This document shows positions 27,126-36,105 of a stretch of DNA of 64,000 bases, piece after piece. The number at the start of each line of letters is the position of its first letter. The first letter of the stretch is position 1. The DNA lies in NCBI GenBank assembly GCA_910578495.1, contig CAJTRE010000006.1, positions 1 to 64,000 of the forward strand, in the 5' to 3' direction. The translations under genes and the position numbers were made by a program. This stretch comes from an uncultured Dorea sp. (GTDB taxonomy: Bacteria > Bacillota > Clostridia > Lachnospirales > Lachnospiraceae). The notes under the pieces were generated by a model. It did not search any database. It saw nothing but the letters and a program-made list of their open reading frames with translations, and was not told the DNA's origin.

Positions 27126-28541
27126 CTAAACCGGATAACTTCCATTCTCTGTATCCGCCACAGTCTGATCTACTTTCGTCTGCTGTGCCTCACGATACTT
27201 AAAGAAGTCTGTCGCAACCTGCGGGAACAGTGCATAAGAAAGTACGTCCTCATCCTGCTGGCTCCATTTTTCCATCTCAGCGCGAAGAGTATCAAGCTCG
27301 TCCGGAATCAAGTCTGCCGGACGGCAAGTAATAATCTGTGCATCCTCGCCAAGAACTTTCTTTCGAACTTCCTCATTGAATGGTTTTACAGTCTCACCGT
27401 ATTTTCCACTCAATACGTCTTTCGTCTCTTTCGTAGCCATCTTATAGCGCTCGCCCATCAACACATTAAATACAGCCTGTGTACCAACAATCTGAGAAGA
27501 TGGTGTAACAAGCGGCGGCTCTCCAAGATCTTTACGTACTCTTGGCACTTCCTCCAGAACCTCGTAGTATTTATCTTCTGCATTCTGCTCTTTTAACTGA
27601 GAAGTCAAGTTGGATAACATACCGCCCGGTACTTGATAAAGCAAAGTCTTAATATTAACGCCCATGTTCTTTGGATTCAGAAGCCCGCTTTCCAAAGCCT
27701 CATCACGAATCGGACGGAAATAATCTGCAATTTCAGCAAGCAGATTCTGGTCATAACCTGTGTCATATGGCGTTCCTTTGAACGTCTCAACCATAACCTC
27801 TGTTGCCGGCTGACTTGTCCCAAGGGCAAACGGTGACATTGCTGTGTCGATAACATCCACACCTGCCTCTACCGCTTTTAAGTAAGTCATCGAAGCAACA
27901 CCGGATGTATAGTGTGTATGAAGCTGGATCGGAAGACTTGTTGCACTCTTAAGAGCCTCCACAAGTTCCGTCGCTTTATATGGTACCAAAAGTCCGGCCA
28001 TATCTTTAATACAAATAGAGTTTGCACCCATATCTTCAATTCTCTTAGCAATATCCACCCAGTAATCTAAAGTATACGCATCTCCAAGGGTATAAGAAAG
28101 AGCTACCTGAGCCTCTCCCTTTTCTTTATTGGCTGCCGTAACTGCCGTCTGCAAATTACGAAGATCATTGAGACAGTCAAAAATACGGATAACATCAATA
28201 CCGTTTGCTACAGATTTCTGCACGAAATACTCCACTACATCATCCGCATATGGACGGTATCCTAAAATATTCTGTCCACGAAACAGCATTTGAAGCTTTG
28301 TATTCTTAAACCCGTCGCGGAATTTACGAAGTCTTTCCCATGGATCTTCTTTTAAAAATCGAAGAGATGCATCAAAAGTAGCGCCGCCCCAACACTCTAC
28401 AGAATGATAACCCACTTTATCCATCTTTTCAACAATCGGGAGCATCTGCTCGGTTGTCATACGTGTAGCGATCAAAGACTGGTGCGCATCACGCAAAATG
28501 GTCTCGGTTATTTTGATTGGTTTTTTTTCAATTTCTGCCAT
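27126..28541 (-). CDS. Pyruvate/oxaloacetate carboxyltransferase (OadA / transcarboxylase 5S type) without biotin domain
   Basis: Transfers a carboxyl group between oxaloacetate or pyruvate and biotin. The DRE-TIM barrel motif TETILRDAHQSLIATRM starts near residue 13, the carboxylation lysine region is ANSICIKDMAGLL, and metal ligands lie in IQLHTHYTSG. The PYC_OADA C-terminal helical part is present, but the protein ends at 471 residues and lacks the C-terminal biotinyl domain of long OadA; that domain is encoded separately at 29814. The ATG of MAEIEKK has GGAGG 8 nt upstream. It is the last gene of the operon. Confidence 0.93.
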   Translation of the reverse strand: MAEIEKKPIKITETILRDAHQSLIATRMTTEQMLPIVEKMDKVGYHSVECWGGATFDASLRFLKEDPWERLRKFRDGFKNTKLQMLFRGQNILGYRPYADDVVEYFVQKSVANGIDVIRIFDCLNDLRNLQTAVTAANKEKGEAQVALSYTLGDAYTLDYWVDIAKRIEDMGANSICIKDMAGLLVPYKATELVEALKSATSLPIQLHTHYTSGVASMTYLKAVEAGVDVIDTAMSPFALGTSQPATEVMVETFKGTPYDTGYDQNLLAEIADYFRPIRDEALESGLLNPKNMGVNIKTLLYQVPGGMLSNLTSQLKEQNAEDKYYEVLEEVPRVRKDLGEPPLVTPSSQIVGTQAVFNVLMGERYKMATKETKDVLSGKYGETVKPFNEEVRKKVLGEDAQIITCRPADLIPDELDTLRAEMEKWSQQDEDVLSYALFPQVATDFFKYREAQQTKVDQTVADTENGSYPV

Positions 28542-28613
28542 TATATCTTCCTCCATTATCTATATAATATATACGGAATTTTCCCTTGCAAGCAAGCAAA
28601 TCGCTTTCCGTTG

Positions 28614-29765
28614 TTACATCACTCCAAAAATAGCCATAAATGTTCCGGCTGCAACCGCCGTACCGATAACACCGGCAACGTTCGGTCCCATTGCGTGCAT
28701 TAAAAGGAAGTTGGTCGGATCTGCCTCAGCTCCAACTTTCTGTGATACTCTGGCCGCCATAGGAACTGCGGATACTCCGGCAGAACCAATAAGCGGATTC
28801 ACTTTGCCGCCTGTTGCCACGCACATGATCTTTCCGAAAATAACCCCTGCCGCAGTACCAAACATAAATGCAACCAATCCCAGACCTACAATCTTCAGAG
28901 TATCCCAATTCAAGAATGCCTCTGCACTTGTAGTCGCTCCTACCGATGTACCAAGCAGAATAACTACAATATACATCAATGCATTAGAAGCAGTCTCTGT
29001 CAACTGTCTTACCACGCCGGATTCGCGGAACAAGTTACCAAGCATCAGCATACCGACAAGCGGCGCTGTAGTTGGAAGAATCACACACACCACGATTGTA
29101 ACGATAATCGGAAACAGGATTCTCTCCAATTTCGATACCGGTCGGAGCTGCTCCATCTTAATCTTACGTTCCTTCTCAGTAGTCAGTAACTTCATGATCG
29201 GCGGCTGGATTACCGGCACAAGCGCCATATAAGAATACGCCGCCACCGCAATCGGTCCCATGATCGCCGTCTGCTGCAGTTTACCTGCCAAAAAGATAGA
29301 AGTCGGTCCATCCGCTCCACCAATAATGGACACAGCAGCGGCCGCTTTATCAGAGAATCCCCACGCCATCGCTCCAAGATAAGCCGCAAAAATACCAAAC
29401 TGCGCCGCCGCTCCCAGAAGAAAACTCTTCGGATTGGCGATCAACGGTCCAAAATCTGTCATAGCGCCTACTCCAAGGAAGATCAGAGACGGAAGAATCG
29501 CCCACTCATCCAGCTTGAAGAAATAATATAGAAGTCCCCCTGTTCCGTTTGCTGAATCTTCTGCATGCATCATAATATCCGGATAGATATTAACAAGCAG
29601 CATACCAAACGCAATTGGAACTAAAAGCAGAGGTTCAAATCCGCGTCGAATTGCTAAATACAGGAAAAAACATGCCACAGCAATCATCACCAGATTCCCC
29701 CATGTGAGGCTGAAGAATGCTGTCTGTTGCACGAGGTTTCCCAATGTCGTTGTTATATATTCCAT
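28614..29765 (-). CDS. oadB: Na+-translocating decarboxylase beta subunit
   Basis: Integral membrane subunit (383 aa) of oxaloacetate, methylmalonyl-CoA and glutaconyl-CoA decarboxylases. It decarboxylates carboxybiotin and moves Na+ outward. Diagnostic segments are SIIGGADGPTSIFLAGKL, containing the conserved Asp of the ion site, and NPLIGSAGVSAVPMAARV with asparagine and serine residues of the second site. TGG-AGGT lies upstream of the ATG. It follows the biotin carrier by 48 bp. Confidence 0.96.
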   Translation of the reverse strand: MEYITTTLGNLVQQTAFFSLTWGNLVMIAVACFFLYLAIRRGFEPLLLVPIAFGMLLVNIYPDIMMHAEDSANGTGGLLYYFFKLDEWAILPSLIFLGVGAMTDFGPLIANPKSFLLGAAAQFGIFAAYLGAMAWGFSDKAAAAVSIIGGADGPTSIFLAGKLQQTAIMGPIAVAAYSYMALVPVIQPPIMKLLTTEKERKIKMEQLRPVSKLERILFPIIVTIVVCVILPTTAPLVGMLMLGNLFRESGVVRQLTETASNALMYIVVILLGTSVGATTSAEAFLNWDTLKIVGLGLVAFMFGTAAGVIFGKIMCVATGGKVNPLIGSAGVSAVPMAARVSQKVGAEADPTNFLLMHAMGPNVAGVIGTAVAAGTFMAIFGVM

Positions 29766-29813
29766 TTTTTAACCTCCAGTCGTGTTCATTCCTTACGGAA
29801 TCTGTTTCCCAAA

Positions 29814-30182
29814 TTAGTTTAATGTAGCTAACACTGCACCGGACTCAATTGCGTCGCCGACTGCCACATCAATACTTGCAACGGTTCCATCTTCCGGAGC
29901 TACAACTGGAATTTCCATCTTCATTGCTTCAATAATTACAACCGCATCGCCCTTTTTTACACTCTGTCCTACACTGGCTTCAATCTTGAACACTTTACCT
30001 GCCGCGCCCGCTTTTACTTCTACAGAACCTGTACCAGCCGTTTTCTTAGGAACTTGGGGAGCCGCTTTTGGCGCCGCCTTAGGAGCCTGTGCTCTTGCCG
30101 CCGGAGCTGCCACGCCCGTACCATTTTCTTCTACTGTTACATCATATACATTTCCATTTACTGTGATCGTATAGTTTTTCAT
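29814..30182 (-). CDS. Biotin carrier protein of the decarboxylase
   Basis: A 122-residue carrier with an N-terminal beta segment, a flexible Ala/Pro-rich linker (about 27-47) and a C-terminal biotinyl domain with the biotinylation motif EAMKMEIPVV (lysine about 88). It shuttles CO2 between the carboxyltransferases and OadB. The linker style matches the GcdC/MmdC and transcarboxylase 1.3S carriers. GAGGAGG precedes the ATG. Confidence 0.95.
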   Translation of the reverse strand: MKNYTITVNGNVYDVTVEENGTGVAAPAARAQAPKAAPKAAPQVPKKTAGTGSVEVKAGAAGKVFKIEASVGQSVKKGDAVVIIEAMKMEIPVVAPEDGTVASIDVAVGDAIESGAVLATLN

Positions 30183-30206
30183 TTTATAAATCCTCCTCGT
30201 TTTTCA

Positions 30207-30983
30207 CTATGCTTTCCATTTATTCGCCGGACGGCGTCTGATACTTCTTACTACAAATCCGTCTGTGGTTGTTCCTTCATACGCTGCAATCGCCGCCGCA
30301 ATAACTGCAACAAGTTCCGTATCGTCTGTTACGTCCTCTGAAACAACATCAGAAACACTCTCCTTTACAGGAGCCGGAATTATTGTCACCTCTGATTTTG
30401 GCTGTTTCTTAAATGCTCTTTCAAGTGCCGGAATAAATCTAAATAAAGAAATGATCAGACAGATAAAAATCAGAACCGCAAATACTGTGCCCATTCCGAG
30501 TAACGTATTTAAGCCTGCTTTCTGTAAAATCTCACCTGTTGTATATTCAGCGTCCACCGTCATACTACTCATAAGCAGTTGGTCGTCAAAGATAAATGTA
30601 AGCGCTGCATCTCTTTCGGAAAATTCCGCCTTGGTAGTTACTTTCAATTCACTGCCGGAAACCTCATAAGAATAGTCTCCATGACCGACATATTGTCCAC
30701 AGTCTTTCTCTCCTGCCTCCCAGCTTTCAAGGGCGCCTTTGAAACTCTCAGGAGTAAACGGAAGTCCCGCCTGCATAAGCTGATATTCCATTTGAAACTC
30801 TGACAGATTCTTCCACTGTTCGATCGTCGCTTCGTCTGTAGACGTACAGTAGCTGATCAGGAAATCTGTGATCTGCTCCACCGCAGCCTCATCATACTTA
30901 AGTTCTGCTTTTTCACTGGCACATCCGGTAAAGCACAGAACTGCTGCGAGCATGCAGATTAATAAACTGATTTTTTTCTTCAC
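30207..30983 (-). CDS. OadG-type subunit fused to an N-terminal lipoprotein domain
   Basis: The C-terminal part is OadG-like: one membrane helix (TLLGMGTVFAVLIFICLIIS, about 160-179), a basic RFIPALERAFKK stretch, and a C-terminal EDVTDDTELVAVIAAAIAAY segment. OadG anchors and assembles the decarboxylase. Ahead of it are a signal peptide with a plausible lipobox (CFTGC, C21) and about 130 residues of exported domain of no recognised family. Ordinary OadG proteins are about 80-140 residues and lack this part. The start is GTG with AGAGG 9 nt upstream; the gene is 14 bp after the carboxyltransferase. Confidence 0.82.
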   Translation of the reverse strand: MKKKISLLICMLAAVLCFTGCASEKAELKYDEAAVEQITDFLISYCTSTDEATIEQWKNLSEFQMEYQLMQAGLPFTPESFKGALESWEAGEKDCGQYVGHGDYSYEVSGSELKVTTKAEFSERDAALTFIFDDQLLMSSMTVDAEYTTGEILQKAGLNTLLGMGTVFAVLIFICLIISLFRFIPALERAFKKQPKSEVTIIPAPVKESVSDVVSEDVTDDTELVAVIAAAIAAYEGTTTDGFVVRSIRRRPANKWKA

Positions 30984-30997
30984 TTTGCCTCACCTCT

Positions 30998-32434
30998 CTA
31001 AACTGTTCCATGTTTCTTCATCGGGCGCTCTTCTCTCTTTGTAAACAACATCTCAAACGCGCCGATCACGTATTTTCTTGTATCAGCAGGAGTGATGATC
31101 GTATCTACATATCCTCTTCGTGCTGCCGAATAAGGACTTGACTGAAGTTCTCTGTATGCTTTCGCCTTTTCATTTACCGTATTTGCATCAGCGTCTGCAT
31201 ACATGATCTTTGCCGCCAGAGAAGCATCCATCATTCCAATCTCGGAACTCTCCCATGCATATACCATGTCTGCACCGACAGACTTACTGTTCATGGCAAT
31301 ATATGCGCTTCCAAACGCTTTGCCAATCACTACATTTACTTTCGGAACAGTTGCATTAGCAAAAGCATATGTCAGCTTTGCAGCCGACTTGGCAAGACGT
31401 TTCTCATCACATTTACTTGCCGCAAATCCGGATACATTCGTTAGAGAAAGTACAGGAATGTTAAATGCATCACAAAATTCAACAAATTCTGCCGCTTTTT
31501 CTGCACCTTTTGCAGAAAGTGAACCGTCAAACTCTGCTGTCACTTCTGCTTCTTCGTTATAAACTTTAGAACGGTTGGCAACTGCGCCTACAGTCATTCC
31601 ATTTAATTTAATAAAGCCTGTTGCCATGTCTTTTGCAAAATCTCTCTTTGTCTCAAAGAAAATCTGCTCGTCCGAAATCTGTGCAAGAGCAATCGTCGTA
31701 TCTTCCACTGCATTTTCGATTCCTTCACACACTCTGTTAAGATCATCATTGCATTCCTCATAAGAAGCATTCTCTTCATTATTACAAGGAAGCATACATA
31801 CCAATGAGCGGATGTCCGAAAGAATTTCTTCTGATGTTCCCACTCCATCCACAAGGCCTGTCTGCTCACTTTGAAATTTTGCACTGGCAGTATCGCATTT
31901 TGCCACATCATTTCCTGGAATCGCATTCGGTGAGTTCACGAATAATTTTCCGCATGTCTCCATAAACGTAAAATCCGCAAGAGCCGGAATTACAGACAAT
32001 CCACCGCCACAATTTCCAAAAACCGCCATAATCTGCGGAACCACACCGGAAGCCATCGCCTGCTTATAATACAGTCCTCCGAATGCCTCCAGAGCATCTG
32101 TTGCTTCCTGAAGTCTCAGCCCCGCACAGTCAATAAGACCAATGACAGGTGCTCCCATCTTCATTGCCATATCATAGATATTTACAATCTTCTTCGCATG
32201 CATTTCACCAACTGCTCCGTTTAATACGGAAACATCCTGACTATACACATACACCAGATTCCCATCAATCACTCCATAACCGGTAATTACACCGTCTGCC
32301 GGAGTTTCTTTCTCCTGCATGTTGAAATCTGTCGTTCTTGCGGTTACTGCTCCGCCGATTTCAACAAAGCTTCCTGCATCAAGCAATTCATTAATACGAT
32401 TGCCCGCCGCATTTTGTGTTGCCATGTTGCTCAT
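30998..32434 (-). CDS. Acyl-CoA carboxyltransferase (methylmalonyl-CoA decarboxylase alpha / transcarboxylase 12S type)
   Basis: First gene of the operon, 478 residues. It has two crotonase-like carboxyltransferase halves with oxyanion-hole glycines (VFGNCGGGLSVIPALADF and NVVIGKAFGSAYIAMNSK). The family transfers a carboxyl group from an acyl-CoA to biotin. The acyl-CoA cannot be fixed from sequence: methylmalonyl-CoA is the common guess, glutaconyl- or malonyl-CoA are alternatives. I start at MSNMATQN (GGAGG 8 nt upstream). Confidence 0.88.
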   Translation of the reverse strand: MSNMATQNAAGNRINELLDAGSFVEIGGAVTARTTDFNMQEKETPADGVITGYGVIDGNLVYVYSQDVSVLNGAVGEMHAKKIVNIYDMAMKMGAPVIGLIDCAGLRLQEATDALEAFGGLYYKQAMASGVVPQIMAVFGNCGGGLSVIPALADFTFMETCGKLFVNSPNAIPGNDVAKCDTASAKFQSEQTGLVDGVGTSEEILSDIRSLVCMLPCNNEENASYEECNDDLNRVCEGIENAVEDTTIALAQISDEQIFFETKRDFAKDMATGFIKLNGMTVGAVANRSKVYNEEAEVTAEFDGSLSAKGAEKAAEFVEFCDAFNIPVLSLTNVSGFAASKCDEKRLAKSAAKLTYAFANATVPKVNVVIGKAFGSAYIAMNSKSVGADMVYAWESSEIGMMDASLAAKIMYADADANTVNEKAKAYRELQSSPYSAARRGYVDTIITPADTRKYVIGAFEMLFTKREERPMKKHGTV

Positions 32435-32500
32435 AGTCCAGCCCTCCATTTTCTTATTTTAAATTGGATTAAAAAGCAAATCCAAATTCTCGCCAATTAT

Positions 32501-32529
32501 ATTATATCCCTTTTTTCTCTGTCCGTCAA
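32501..32529 (-). promoter_or_regulatory. Promoter of the decarboxylase operon
   Basis: On the minus strand TTGACG (32524-32529) and TATAAT (32501-32506) have 17-bp spacing. The leader to the first gene is about 60 nt and contains a small hairpin (TTGGATT/AATCCAA, about 32464-32487). This lies in the 324-bp divergent gap 32435-32758, which otherwise holds only the facing promoter at 32632 and AT-rich sequence. Confidence 0.87.
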
Positions 32530-32631
32530 TTATTTGTCAGACTATTTCTATATTGTATTGTACTGCCGTTTTACCACACTAAAATACTAGAGCACACTCC
32601 GAAATATTATTAACTTTTTCTTAACTTTTTA

Positions 32632-32660
32632 TTGTGTAATCATAATTTTTATGATATAGT
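32632..32660 (+). promoter_or_regulatory. Promoter of the peptide transporter gene
   Basis: TTGTGT (32632-32637) and TATAGT (32655-32660) have 17-bp spacing. About 98 nt of transcribed leader follow, including a short GTTG/CAAC hairpin around a T-run (about 32686-32704). Confidence 0.7.
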
Positions 32661-32758
32661 TGAAAAAGTGAATCTGCACATACATATTGTTGTTTTTTCA
32701 ACAAACATGATGTAGATTACACAAAATATTTTCATTTTCAATATTGGAGGGATAAAAA

Positions 32759-34120
32759 ATGGAAAAAGGAAAATTCAAATGGCCATTTGGTTTCTATGTA
32801 TGTTCTCTTTCTTTCACATTTGAAAGATGTGCATACTACACAGCTAAATGGTTAATGGCTATCTTTGTTGTAGCTACTGCTGCAGAAGGCGGACTTGGCT
32901 TAACAAAGGCAGACGGTGCCATGATGAGTTCTTTCATCGTAGCATTCACTTACATCACACCGGTAGTCGGTGGATTTATCGCTGACCGTTGGGTAAGCCC
33001 AAGACTCTTAGTACCAGTTGGTGAAATCATCATGGGTATTGGTTACTTATTTGCTTGGAAAGCAACAGGTAAAGCAAGTCTTTACATCATGATCGTTCTT
33101 GTTTCTATCGGAACAGGTTTATTCAAAGGAATCGTATCTGGTGTAAACGGACGTCAGTTCCCGAAAGCAGACGAAGACATGCTGAACTCAGTATTCTCTA
33201 TTCAGTATTCTTTCGTTAACATCGGTTCTTTCTGTGGAACAACATTCTTAAGCTTACTGGCAATCAATGTAGACTACCGTCTTACATTCCTTGTCTGTGC
33301 ACTGTTAGTGTTCTGGGATGCAATCTGGTGGGTATTCGGACAGAGATTTATCGCTAACGATGCCGGTAAAGTACCATTCCTCGTTGATAACCGTGTAGAA
33401 GCTGTTGACGAAAGCGCAAAAGAGAAAGACTCTGCTCCACTTACATCTAATGAGAAAAAACGTGTTGCTGCTATTCTCTTATGTACATTCTTCTCCGGTG
33501 TATTCTGGTTAATCTGGTACATGGTATACCTTCCGGTTTATTACGAGTTCGGTCCTGTAAGCCAGAAAGGTCTTGGATGGGCTAACTGGACTATCGGAAA
33601 CTTCGAAATGCCTACAGCTTGGTTCGACTCTATGAACGCGCTTACATGTATCGTTCTTGGACCGATTCTTGCAGTAGTATGGGCTAAAATGGCTGCTCGT
33701 CCAAAGGGAGATATGAGTATGTTCAAGAAGACAGCTCTTGGAATTATCTTACTTGGACTTGGTGTAGCAGTTATGGTTGCGGCTGGTGTTATGAGTGGTG
33801 AAGGTGAGAGACCGGTTGGTATCTGGCTCATCATCGTAGTATCCTTGTTAATGTCTGTTGGTGAGATGCTCTTCTCTCCACTTGGTAACTCATTCATTAA
33901 CAAATTTGCTCCTAAGAAACTCCTTGGAACACTCCTTGGTGTATGGCCGCTTATCATTTTCTTCTCCGGCCTTCTTTATGGACCACTTTACAACTGGTTA
34001 CAGAACTTCAGATTCCTTTACGCTTTTAGTGGTGTAACTGCTGCAATCCTTGCTTGTGGTATTATCCTGTGGGTATTATCTCCAAGATTAGATGCTCTTG
34101 TTGTAAAAGATGAAGAGTAA
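32759..34120 (+). CDS. POT/PTR-family proton-coupled peptide transporter
   Basis: Major-facilitator membrane protein of 453 residues with about 12 helices. The first helix contains SFTFERCAYYTAKWLM, a variant of the ExxER..YY motif of proton-dependent oligopeptide transporters, and the second helix region has TPVVGGFIADRWVSPR. The family imports di- and tripeptides with protons. The reading frame is rich in GTA, GCT and CTT codons, as in highly expressed genes. It is followed by a terminator and then by a Xaa-Pro peptidase, which fits peptide use. Confidence 0.85.
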   Translation: MEKGKFKWPFGFYVCSLSFTFERCAYYTAKWLMAIFVVATAAEGGLGLTKADGAMMSSFIVAFTYITPVVGGFIADRWVSPRLLVPVGEIIMGIGYLFAWKATGKASLYIMIVLVSIGTGLFKGIVSGVNGRQFPKADEDMLNSVFSIQYSFVNIGSFCGTTFLSLLAINVDYRLTFLVCALLVFWDAIWWVFGQRFIANDAGKVPFLVDNRVEAVDESAKEKDSAPLTSNEKKRVAAILLCTFFSGVFWLIWYMVYLPVYYEFGPVSQKGLGWANWTIGNFEMPTAWFDSMNALTCIVLGPILAVVWAKMAARPKGDMSMFKKTALGIILLGLGVAVMVAAGVMSGEGERPVGIWLIIVVSLLMSVGEMLFSPLGNSFINKFAPKKLLGTLLGVWPLIIFFSGLLYGPLYNWLQNFRFLYAFSGVTAAILACGIILWVLSPRLDALVVKDEE

Positions 34121-34135
34121 TTAATATTTTAACTG

Positions 34136-34176
34136 TCAGAACTTTTGGTGTATGACCGAAAGTTCTGATTTTTTTT
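34136..34176 (+). terminator. Terminator of the peptide transporter gene
   Basis: A 10-bp perfect stem (TCAGAACTTT / AAAGTTCTGA) is followed by a run of eight T. It lies 15 nt after the stop codon. Confidence 0.92.
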
Positions 34177-34203
34177 GCAAAACTTTTAGATTTGATATAT
34201 AAT
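34175..34203 (+). promoter_or_regulatory. Promoter of the aminopeptidase P gene
   Basis: TTGCAA (34175-34180) and TATAAT (34198-34203) have 17-bp spacing. The -35 begins in the T-tract of the preceding terminator, so this gene has its own start of transcription. Confidence 0.87.
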
Positions 34204-34237
34204 AGAACTATATTTTACATTAGGAGGTTTTTTTAAA

Positions 34238-36025
34238 ATGACTGTAGCAGAAAGAATTACTAAACTTCGCTCTCTCATGGCAGACAAGAACATCGATGCA
34301 TACGTTGTTCCTACTGCTGATTTCCATCAGAGTGAATATGTTGGGGAACACTTCAAAGCAAGAAAATTCATCACCGGATTCAGCGGTTCTTATGGTACTG
34401 CTGTGATTGCAAAAGATGACGCCGGACTGTGGACAGACGGAAGATATTTCTTCCAGGCTGAAAATGAAATGGCAGGAAGCGGCGTGCGTCTCATGAAGAT
34501 GTTTGTAGGTGATACGCCTACTGTTACGGAATATCTGGCTGATACCATTCCGTCAGGCGGAACCGTTGCTTTTGACGGACGTGTTCTCTCTATGGGAGAA
34601 GGACAGGAATACGAAGAGGCTCTGTCTGCAAAAGGAATCAAGATTGATTACTCTGAAGATCTGATTGATGAAATCTGGACAGACAGACCGGTGCTTTCTG
34701 ACAAACCGGCATTTTTCTTAGAGGAAAAATATTCTGGTGAAAGCACAGCTTCTAAATTAGAGCGCGTGCGTAAAGTTATGAAGGACCATAGCGCAACAGT
34801 CCATGCGATTGCATCTCTTGATGATGTATGCTGGCTCTTAAACGTTCGCGGCGATGATATTGATTTCTTCCCATTAATGCTCTCCTACGCTATCGTTAAG
34901 ATGGACTGCGTAGAACTCTATGTGGACGAGACAAAATTAAATGAACAAATTCTTGCTGAGTTTGCAAAAGCAAATGTAAATGTACATCCATACAATGATA
35001 TTTACGAAGATATTAAGAAGTTAGATGCTTCTGAAACTGTACTTATTGACCCAATGAAAATGAACTATGCTCTTTATAAGAACATTAATTGTAAAATCGT
35101 AGAAGCTGCAAACCCGACAATTCTCATGAAAGCTATGAAGAATCCGGTTGAGCTTGAGAATATCAGAGAAGCTCACATTAAAGATGGTATTGCCGTTACT
35201 AAGTTTATGTACTGGATTAAAAATAACTATGACAAGATGACGATTACAGAGTTAAGCTCTATTGAGAAATTAACTTCTCTTCGCGCTGAGCAGGATGGAT
35301 ATATTCGTGACAGTTTTGAGCCACTGTGCGCATTCGCAGATCATGCGGCTATGATGCACTACTCTCCGTCTGAGGAATCTGACGTACAGTTAAAAGAAGG
35401 CAAATTCTTCTTAACTGATACCGGCGGCGGTTACTACCAGGGTTCTACAGATATTACAAGAACATTCGTATTAGGTTCTGTAGACCAGCAGATGAAGAAA
35501 TATTTTACTGCAGTGGCACGTGGAATGATGAATCTTTCCAGAGCTAAATTCTTATATGGATGCTATGGATACAATTTAGACGTTCTTGCAAGAGGACCTA
35601 TCTGGGATCTTGATCTTGATTATCAGTGCGGTACCGGTCATGGCGTTGGATACCTTGCTAATGTACATGAGCCGCCGACAGGTTTCCGTTGGTATGTAGT
35701 TCCAAGTAAGAATGAGCATCATCAGTTAGAAGAAGGTATGGTAATTACAGACGAGCCTGGTATCTATGAAGATGGACAATTCGGTATCCGTATTGAGAAC
35801 GAATTTATTGTACAAAAAGGTGTTCAAAATAAATATGGACAGTATATGCACTTTGAGACAATCACATTCGCTCCTATCGACCTTGATGGAATCGATCCGG
35901 AAGAAATGACAAAGCCGGAAAGAGAATGGTTAAATAACTACCATAAAGATGTATATGAGAAAATCGGACCACATCTGACTGATGAAGAAAGAGAATGGCT
36001 GAAAGAATATACAAGAGCAATCTAA
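34238..36025 (+). CDS. pepP: Xaa-Pro aminopeptidase (aminopeptidase P family, M24B)
   Basis: Removes N-terminal residues that precede proline. The 595-residue length is the three-domain form: two creatinase-type N-terminal domains (about 1-140 and 160-300), then the pita-bread M24 domain. Metal ligands are visible: the aspartates of TDTGGGYYQGSTDITRTF, the histidine of GTGHGVGYLANVHEPP, and the glutamates of TDEPGIYEDGQFGIRIENE. AGGAGG precedes the ATG. Its place after a peptide transporter suggests cytoplasmic breakdown of imported proline peptides. Confidence 0.94.
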   Translation: MTVAERITKLRSLMADKNIDAYVVPTADFHQSEYVGEHFKARKFITGFSGSYGTAVIAKDDAGLWTDGRYFFQAENEMAGSGVRLMKMFVGDTPTVTEYLADTIPSGGTVAFDGRVLSMGEGQEYEEALSAKGIKIDYSEDLIDEIWTDRPVLSDKPAFFLEEKYSGESTASKLERVRKVMKDHSATVHAIASLDDVCWLLNVRGDDIDFFPLMLSYAIVKMDCVELYVDETKLNEQILAEFAKANVNVHPYNDIYEDIKKLDASETVLIDPMKMNYALYKNINCKIVEAANPTILMKAMKNPVELENIREAHIKDGIAVTKFMYWIKNNYDKMTITELSSIEKLTSLRAEQDGYIRDSFEPLCAFADHAAMMHYSPSEESDVQLKEGKFFLTDTGGGYYQGSTDITRTFVLGSVDQQMKKYFTAVARGMMNLSRAKFLYGCYGYNLDVLARGPIWDLDLDYQCGTGHGVGYLANVHEPPTGFRWYVVPSKNEHHQLEEGMVITDEPGIYEDGQFGIRIENEFIVQKGVQNKYGQYMHFETITFAPIDLDGIDPEEMTKPEREWLNNYHKDVYEKIGPHLTDEEREWLKEYTRAI

Positions 36026-36037
36026 ACCATATAAAAC

Positions 36038-36075
36038 AGAGACAAGCGCACATTTGCACTTGTCTCTATTTTTTT
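36038..36075 (+). terminator. Terminator of the aminopeptidase P gene
   Basis: A 9-bp stem (AGAGACAAG / CTTGTCTCT) with a 12-nt loop is followed by ATTTTTTT. It ends the plus-strand unit before the convergent MATE gene. Confidence 0.9.
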
Positions 36076-36105
36076 ATAACCGTTAAAAATAGCTCCCGTA
36101 ACTCC

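Noticed and set aside
28498..29232. Plus-strand open frame of 244 codons opposite oadB
   Set aside because: Antisense shadow of a hydrophobic membrane gene; no start signals.
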